From IMG/VR virus record IMGVR_UViG_3300020603_000005, positions 36,466 through 100,465 of that record: a DNA stretch of 64,000 nucleotides; one strand, 5' to 3'. Origin of the DNA: a virus. The notes beneath the pieces were generated by a model, which worked only from the letters and a program-made list of their open reading frames with translations, had not been told where the DNA came from and searched no databases. Below, piece by piece: positions 59,301-64,000 of the stretch. Made by a program: the position numbers and the translations under genes. The number at the start of each line of letters is the position of its first letter. The stretch's first letter is position 1.

Positions 59301-62084
59301 GCAGCGAAGTCACTAGTGGCTTCTGAATGGGTTACGGGCCTGTCACAGGCAGACTTAAAGACTGTAAGTCCATACCGCACAGTTGGGGCAGAGAAAGCCG
59401 CTGACATGTTGTTCGATTTGGCGCTCACGCTGTATCCTCTTGCAGCAGGTTCTGCCGAATGCTTGTTCGAAAACGGGATACATTTGTCTTTAGAGCATTT
59501 TGGCTCTCCGCTTCCACCAGATTATTGTGACACAGTAGACCAAGAACTGCTTAACATATATCCGTTCTTGTTTATGCATCCTGCAGATGCCATATATCAT
59601 TTTTCAGATCCGTTGTCTTCTGCATCTGTGTTCTCCAAGTTCCCGCTTATGACTCCGTTCATGGCAAATGGGATTCAGCAATCTGCGTTATGGATAAAAG
59701 AATTCTTGAACAGATTTGCAATGAGGTCGAACAGAAGATCTATTGCTGAAGGTAATTCTCCATTTGTGCCATGGGTAAACCTTATATCTTTTGATCACAT
59801 ATCTCATCCATCTTCTGTCCACGCTGCCTGCGTCGCCGAATTGGGCTCCAAGGCTTCGTGTTCGCCTGGTTCTCCATTTGCAGGCATTTGGTCCGGGATT
59901 GCATCTTCAGGAAGATTTTCGACAGAGCAGATTCCTGGTCTTGCATTTGGAACAATGAGAGCAGAATTCTCTGCATCTGATGTGGTGGTAGATCAAATTT
60001 CAAGAAGTGGATCTGTAGTTGGGTCTTACCTGGCCTCTGATGTGAAATATGATCAAGATGCAAAAATGTATCCTCAAAATAGGGCATTCAGTTTGTGGTA
60101 TGACCGAACTATGAGAAATGTGGCGTTAGCAGCACTGCAGAATGCTGCGCTTGATATCATCAAGCATGTTTATCCTAAGTGTAGATTTGCCATACCAGGA
60201 ATATCTTGCAGCCATGCAGATTTCATACCAAACCTTGCTTCGGAGTTTGTGGCAGATAGGCAGGGTGTAAAAAGCATCGCTGATTCTAGATTGATAAATT
60301 CTCCTGTTTTCCCATACATCAATACCGCTCAATTTGGTTCTGAGTTGATACAAAGTCCACTTATCCCCACTGTTGGTGCCTACAACTCATACGAGGTCTT
60401 TGGCAATAGGCAAATTAAGGATGGCAGCAATAGGATTGATTGGGTAATTGGAGGTTCCGACAGAGAAGTGTTGGTGGGAGTCGCTTCTTCTAGTATCAGA
60501 TCTCGTGACCTTGATGCCTTGCGAACCAGTATGCAAGATTTACACGCCTTATACATAAGCCAATGGATTTCAAGATCTGGACTTTCAAATACCAAGATTT
60601 GCTATATGCCGCTCGTTGGATTGCGCCCCAAAGGTGGTTTTGGAGATATGCGTTCTGGCTTCAATTCTTCCAATCGGGCTTTGCCAGATGGTTTTGAATC
60701 CACAAAATATCACATATCTGCCAGCAAGTTCAGTCAAATAATTGACATGCATAAAGGTCAAGTATTTTATGATATCGATCAGGTACGAAGTAGGGCAGAG
60801 TGGGAAGAGCTTGTCAAGTCTCTCGTGACACGACCACTTGTTGCAGAATCACTTGAAGAGTCGACTTCTGGAGAGTTCTTAAAAATATCTTACACATCCA
60901 ACAGTAAAAACAATCAGGCCAAATCAGTGAAAATGTCGTTCAATAACGGCAGTGTCTCAATAAGATCTATACATGCTAATGGTGGCGAAATATTTAGTCG
61001 GAGTATAGTCGCAGATAATTTGACAGAATTGTCTAGGCAATTAGCAACTTTAGGCATTGATGTTCAACTTCCACATGCCCTGAGGACGCAGCCGGTTTCT
61101 TCTCTTGGAATTTTAGAGACATCTTTGGGCTTGGGATCATCCTATTCAGCACCTGTAACCAGGGTTGATGCTCCTCAGCCTGCGTCTGTATTTGAAATGG
61201 CTATATACACGACCTCTCCTGACCCGACGCAAGCTTCAAGACTTTCGACTGGCGGTTATATTGGAGATCCTCTGCAGGTAGAGATTGGAAAAATAAACCA
61301 GGGTTTCGGCTTCTTTCCTAAAAATGCAGCTGATGGTGATGGCATATTCGTAAACAAGGAGCTTTCTAATCAATCCATTCGTGTGTCAGTGAAATGTCCT
61401 GATCTTGTCCATCAGTTTGTTTATGTTGGTCGAGAATTGATGCGCGTGAGTGTGTCAAATAATATCATGTCAATACATGAAAGATTCAGGTATTCGGTTC
61501 ATCTCCAAGGTGAGTCCATTTATTTGCTGAACAGTAATTTATTCCAGCCCATGCGTCAAGATGGTGCATATGCTGTCAGATGCATTGCCATCGTTGACAG
61601 TATTTTTGATAAAAAGAAGCATAACGCTACTGTTAATTTGACAGGATTGCCCAGCAAGTCTCATGCTGTTCTAGAATTTCCAAATAGGCAAGGCTTTATG
61701 ATTAAAGTTGGTAAGTCTGATGGCTTTACCTTGTCTGCGATAGACATAACCTCTGCAATTTCTCCTGGCGATGTGCTTGTTGAATTAAATGAGCAAAAAT
61801 TCGGCAAGCGTCATATAGTTTCAAGCGCAAGTGCTGACAGGGTCAATTTGACCACGCGTGCCACGCCTAGTTCTAGTCTATTCTGGGTTCTGCCTTCGTG
61901 TTCTAGATTCTCACTATCTGATGTAATTTCAAAAAATATCGGCATCGTAAATCAGGTTTTAGAAGGCTCAGTTTCGTTTGATTTGTCAAATTTTGAAACT
62001 GGATTTTGCGCGTATGTTTGGCTAGCAATTAAGAGGTCTGTTGCAGACGGAAGTACAGTATCATTCAGGATTGATCCAAAATGA
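56391..62084 (+). CDS. Giant tail protein carrying a complete subtilisin (S8) protease between poly-Ser linkers (1897 aa)
   Basis: Residues 1-142 form an N-terminal domain. Residues about 143-165 are a poly-Ser linker. Residues about 175-270 look like an I9-type propeptide, and about 275-680 are a subtilisin: D299 in VVVAIMDTGID, H345 in FQHGTGVAG, N441 in FFSAGN and S621 in NGTSYASPNAAG. About 110 extra residues lie between N441 and S621. A second poly-Ser linker follows (about 686-729), then roughly 1,165 residues of beta-rich and mixed sequence that I do not recognise. All catalytic and oxyanion residues are intact, so an active virion-borne protease that can digest host surface protein layers is a reasonable inference. 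Composition is clearly AT-richer in the protease part. Confidence 0.75.
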   Translation: MTSFVSIREEDSYGVLPVKYMPDGRSVAHMPMCGFGIEECESDIGSWDFGASGSLYSHVYEMMESASSAGYGRFFMVSPMGTYDGNPAANLIAGWDSSVLHLGSTYQPPMEGGSSALIAAISDGKSAFGLQVIVGLRWSLPVVASSSLSSSSSSSSSSSSSSSSKLEEEPVNNIQDFTKTGRVLAKLKSNDGSVSLAEYNNRRNLGLLKIEEGLPKDYIPQIDQYLIEVPESKNVDLYIDELKLTQAFDYVTEDVIGYPAANCTNDPLLGSQWHHDKMESCAAWDIEPGDTQVVVAIMDTGIDVGHEDLEANRLPAYNAVLGTRGDEGGIAQNGMPTVVLEEFQHGTGVAGCAGAIGGNGKGVSGTAKSISTRSFKIANGWAGAGWANISWACIKAADEGARVINISYSFLSSPNLHSPIEATASYCRTQKNCQIFFSAGNAQTTVCPASPNTIPASVIVVGSTDINDNRSDFSNFGDGVDIYAPGSSIPSTWARTLQFTVYQSSPANIQRIDEILQYLDQNLPSLIGKKIRQTVNGVVNEATIQHYSSCRQNNVCYHTNLPPNGNAMLFKFNVAGNSSTSWNHDLVTNPVTIEDHPSLNINYQQAYILANNGYVSTNGTSYASPNAAGVAALMISLKPNITCQQIEDILKSSADIIPITGPNGYSANVKRINSKKALQAVQALGDSSSSSSSSSSGIGSSSSSSSSTSSSSSSRSSSSSSSSSSSSSSSQTNRILQLNTWAGSEFPNLSDPLTVKWLRQNLQPLVGVVDCVAIYGAFSPTKSLTYNECVELCNHLMINFGMRVIWLDPELAIDSGANLPQWFLNSAPIIMRYQESSQMQSIIRSDSSLAVGREIHLASDSYSSGWSRKHIINDGVHTEMSPGETVNVGKPLEFSHNVTIISKLACDSRTASGTMSLNNHYLASSAKNNSKIRPCFTVSCLESPNITADVARSRIPAWWFSGNPQACVDRAAKSLVASEWVTGLSQADLKTVSPYRTVGAEKAADMLFDLALTLYPLAAGSAECLFENGIHLSLEHFGSPLPPDYCDTVDQELLNIYPFLFMHPADAIYHFSDPLSSASVFSKFPLMTPFMANGIQQSALWIKEFLNRFAMRSNRRSIAEGNSPFVPWVNLISFDHISHPSSVHAACVAELGSKASCSPGSPFAGIWSGIASSGRFSTEQIPGLAFGTMRAEFSASDVVVDQISRSGSVVGSYLASDVKYDQDAKMYPQNRAFSLWYDRTMRNVALAALQNAALDIIKHVYPKCRFAIPGISCSHADFIPNLASEFVADRQGVKSIADSRLINSPVFPYINTAQFGSELIQSPLIPTVGAYNSYEVFGNRQIKDGSNRIDWVIGGSDREVLVGVASSSIRSRDLDALRTSMQDLHALYISQWISRSGLSNTKICYMPLVGLRPKGGFGDMRSGFNSSNRALPDGFESTKYHISASKFSQIIDMHKGQVFYDIDQVRSRAEWEELVKSLVTRPLVAESLEESTSGEFLKISYTSNSKNNQAKSVKMSFNNGSVSIRSIHANGGEIFSRSIVADNLTELSRQLATLGIDVQLPHALRTQPVSSLGILETSLGLGSSYSAPVTRVDAPQPASVFEMAIYTTSPDPTQASRLSTGGYIGDPLQVEIGKINQGFGFFPKNAADGDGIFVNKELSNQSIRVSVKCPDLVHQFVYVGRELMRVSVSNNIMSIHERFRYSVHLQGESIYLLNSNLFQPMRQDGAYAVRCIAIVDSIFDKKKHNATVNLTGLPSKSHAVLEFPNRQGFMIKVGKSDGFTLSAIDITSAISPGDVLVELNEQKFGKRHIVSSASADRVNLTTRATPSSSLFWVLPSCSRFSLSDVISKNIGIVNQVLEGSVSFDLSNFETGFCAYVWLAIKRSVADGSTVSFRIDPK
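56835..56883 (+). repeat. Poly-Ser linker DNA, copy 1
   Basis: TCT/TCC/AGC-rich sequence. Its first 21 bases (56835-56855) are identical to 58491-58511, and 56865-56883 is identical to 58515-58533. It encodes an uninterrupted serine run before the subtilisin domain. Confidence 0.85.
58448..58580 (+). repeat. Poly-Ser linker DNA, copy 2
   Basis: Serine-coding low-complexity sequence after the subtilisin domain. It contains the same 21-base and 19-base blocks as copy 1, and an internal direct repeat of TCTTCTTCTAGCAGCAGTTC (about 58537-58580). It encodes serine runs interrupted by GIG, T and R. Confidence 0.85.
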
Positions 62085-63094
62085 TTCCTCCCACGCAAGA
62101 AACATCTTTAGGATTTGCCCTTTCAGCATCCCCAATTGTTGAAGTATTTTCTAGACCTGTTTCAGTTTCGTCTTCGCCAACAATTTCTAGCACTGATTTT
62201 GGCGCAGCTTTTGTCATGACTCCGGGATGCGTTGTGTCTTGCCTCATGCCTCAGGCTGTTAACGGTTGTTTAACATTCTGTTTTTGGCTAAGAACTGACA
62301 CCTTCACCCCTCCCGTAAATGCAGACGGAGTTGCTAGTGAGGTTCAAGCCACACTTTTGTCTTGCTCTGAATCTCCATCTGGAGACATATCTCCTGCAGG
62401 GGGATGGGCATTTTCTAGGGTTCAAAGAACAGACGGGATAAGCGATTACCTATTTTCTCAAGCTGAAGGAGGAACGACAGCATCATTCAGATTTTTTGGG
62501 AATGATGCTTTTGTCTGGCAATTTGTGGTCTTGCAGTTGGAAACAGGTTTGGGTCAAAATAATATGCATGTTTTCGTAGACGGTCAGGAACTAGAAAAAG
62601 AAACGTCAAGCATACCGGTGCCTTTCGGTAGCACAAGTAATGTCAGAAATCTAAGAATCAACCGTCAATTCGCCAACTTCATCCCAGGCGTGGTGTCTGT
62701 TCCCTCTATGGGTGATTGCATGAGAGACCTTGTTGTGACCACCATGGAGGTGTGGGACATCGGGTTTATGTATGAGTTAGTTTCTGCTGTTGGGGTTTCA
62801 GCTGCGTTCGGGGCTAGAAAAAGCATCCTTCAGGATATGCCTGGGATTCCAGCGTCTTCTGTTGGGGTTGCTGGGGTGACAGAAACTTCTTATGGCACAT
62901 TTGCGGTGCGTGAAGATGGGAAGTTATTTGGGATCACGGGTTCGCAGTTCGATGCTGTCCGAAATTTGAAATCTGCCAATTTGCCCACAGATATTAAGCC
63001 TTTCAAGGTTGTTGAAAACTCAGCCTTCAGCAACTCTCCAACTCAAGGCTTGAAGCTTACAGGCTCCGGAGCCAAATTCTTTGACGGAGGCTGA
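62081..63094 (+). CDS. LamG-like lectin domain tail protein (337 aa)
   Basis: ATG in an ATGA overlap. Residues about 45-235 fit a laminin-G/concanavalin-like jelly roll: CLTFCFWLRTDTF, GGWAFSRVQRTDG, FVWQFVVLQLETG and NNMHVFVDGQEL. This fold commonly binds glycans in phage tail proteins. Residues about 260-300 (TETSYGTFAVREDGKLFGITG) resemble one RCC1-like blade, as in the 45723 gene. It probably contributes to host recognition. Confidence 0.6.
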   Translation: MIPPTQETSLGFALSASPIVEVFSRPVSVSSSPTISSTDFGAAFVMTPGCVVSCLMPQAVNGCLTFCFWLRTDTFTPPVNADGVASEVQATLLSCSESPSGDISPAGGWAFSRVQRTDGISDYLFSQAEGGTTASFRFFGNDAFVWQFVVLQLETGLGQNNMHVFVDGQELEKETSSIPVPFGSTSNVRNLRINRQFANFIPGVVSVPSMGDCMRDLVVTTMEVWDIGFMYELVSAVGVSAAFGARKSILQDMPGIPASSVGVAGVTETSYGTFAVREDGKLFGITGSQFDAVRNLKSANLPTDIKPFKVVENSAFSNSPTQGLKLTGSGAKFFDGG

Positions 63095-63136
63095 TTCTCC
63101 GCATGTTTGTAAAAGGCTGTATCGGGCTGAAACCAT
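63095..63136 (+). other. Short intergenic gap
   Basis: Forty-two bases without a visible promoter, terminator or strong SD. The next start is fixed by an in-frame stop at 63128-63130. Confidence 0.4.
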
Positions 63137-64000
63137 ATGGCTGAACTAGAAAATGTCCGCATAGACGGTAACCCAATATTGGCAGGACCATCCGATGTGC
63201 TGCCAAAAGGGTTCGTCATTTCATGGGGTGCCAATGGTGGCTATCAGGGATATCAAATAAAGATAGGATCTTCAAATGCAGCCTGGGGCTCTGACGGTTT
63301 TAGTGGGAATATAGCGAGCGTGGCTCAGCCAACTCTGCCCTCTGCGGAGCATGCTTTCAATTTTGCAGGTGGTCTCGTGCGTGCTCAAGTGTTTTATGGT
63401 CAGATAAAACTTTTGCCTACTGGGTCTTGGTTGAAATTCACCATACGGATCAAGACGGTTCCTCAGATTGTTGATGCATTTTACTCTGAAAATTCTTTGG
63501 GTATAAATACGATACTTTCTATCGAGGTAAATTCTTCTCCATCTGATGCGGAATACAGAATAGAGTGGTATGGGAATGGCACAAGAATTTTTGCTATAGA
63601 CAATAGCCCAAACCTACCATCTTCGTATCTCAGATTTGGTGATGAGTGGTTCGCCAGAATTATTCCATTTGACTCTTTAGAATCTGGAGCTCCAATGGTG
63701 TTGCCAACACTGACAGTGGAGGCTGTTTCTTCTTTTTCTTCTGATGTCACCATTCATCCGGCCAATCCCACTCCAGACGATATTCTCTATGCATCTTACG
63801 ATGCTTCAGCTTTTGCAGATGTAAACGAGAACGCCGTATCTTATATACATAGATGGTTTGTGAACGGAGGTATAGTTCTGCCGTCTCTTGGCGAAGCAGA
63901 CACAGATGGAGGCAGATGGGCGCGGCTTAGGGTTGTCCCTGGAGACGAGGTTTATGTTCAGGTTCAGTCTTTTGTTGCTGGCGCTCAAGGGCAAAGTTCG
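63137..64000 (+). CDS. Ig-like tail protein, 3'-truncated by the window
   Basis: The frame from ATG 63137 (MAELENVRIDGNPI) is open for all 288 codons to the window end. An in-frame TGA at 63128 excludes longer N-termini. It is beta-rich with repeated Ig-like strand patterns (FVISWGANGGYQGYQIKIGS, TILSIEVNSSPSDAEYRIEW, VSYIHRWFVNGGIVLP), the last typical of Ig-like domains in phage fibres. It continues the adhesin series and is probably a tail fibre subunit. Confidence 0.7.
   Translation, partial: MAELENVRIDGNPILAGPSDVLPKGFVISWGANGGYQGYQIKIGSSNAAWGSDGFSGNIASVAQPTLPSAEHAFNFAGGLVRAQVFYGQIKLLPTGSWLKFTIRIKTVPQIVDAFYSENSLGINTILSIEVNSSPSDAEYRIEWYGNGTRIFAIDNSPNLPSSYLRFGDEWFARIIPFDSLESGAPMVLPTLTVEAVSSFSSDVTIHPANPTPDDILYASYDASAFADVNENAVSYIHRWFVNGGIVLPSLGEADTDGGRWARLRVVPGDEVYVQVQSFVAGAQGQSS

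Noticed and set aside
1-64000. tRNA genes, CRISPR arrays, inteins, HNH homing endonucleases, integrase or attachment sites
   Set aside because: I found no convincing cloverleaf, regularly spaced repeats, intein or HNH motifs or recombinase motifs on reading the window; subtle cases could be missed without a covariance search.

Overview
The window is a single late (morphogenesis) module of a tailed double-stranded DNA phage (Caudoviricetes), probably one with a very large genome. It is compact: nearly every gene lies on the + strand, and most junctions are ATGA, GTGA, TTGA or TGATG stop/start overlaps. The order is the classical head-to-tail order. I see no tail sheath gene and no contractile baseplate set. 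Tail terminator, tail tube, a G/GT-type frameshifted chaperone and a tape measure follow one another, so a long non-contractile (siphovirus-like) tail is the best inference. The host cannot be read from the sequence. Several Shine-Dalgarno sites are canonical, so the host is a bacterium with a normal anti-SD. No tRNA, CRISPR, integrase or rRNA is visible, and terminase is presumably upstream.

Layout. 1-1638: end of an unknown gene, a 323-aa protein and a small zinc ribbon. 1669-11474: head genes, namely a portal carrying a C-terminal DUF559/Vsr-like nuclease domain, a small protein, a 1881-aa fusion of prohead protease with a scaffold-like extension, a probable decoration protein and the major capsid protein, then a near-perfect intrinsic terminator. 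11550-13075: a two-gene island on the minus strand, made of tandem paralogues, one with a likely frameshift. 13099-16516: a coupled set of a GT4 glycosyltransferase, two unknown proteins (one possibly glycosyltransferase-like) and a small subtilisin-like protein. 16520-28357: connector and neck proteins, a PhoH-like ATPase, a zinc ribbon, an actin-fold ATPase, a tail terminator candidate, a second GT-B glycosyltransferase and the tail tube.

28378-32173: tail assembly chaperone with a G GGA AAA slippery site that opens a frame not delimited by its own start codon, then a chaperone-like protein and the 910-aa tape measure. 32170-64000: giant tail and adhesin proteins (1533, 1326, 1218, 2658, 413, 486, 1897, 337 and at least 288 aa), interrupted by a third glycosyltransferase. 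These carry a hub-like domain, BNR-like and RCC1-like repeats, Ig/FN3-like and LamG-like regions, and a complete subtilisin domain set between two poly-serine linkers.

The most interesting points are the portal-nuclease fusion, the 1881-aa protease-scaffold fusion, the actin-like ATPase inside the morphogenesis operon, three glycosyltransferases scattered among virion genes (candidate virion glycosylation), a beta-domain used three times in the head-tail joining proteins, the programmed frameshift with a strong downstream hairpin, and the AT-rich subtilisin cassette flanked by nearly identical poly-Ser linker DNA. All functional names come from motif recognition by eye; no database search was run.
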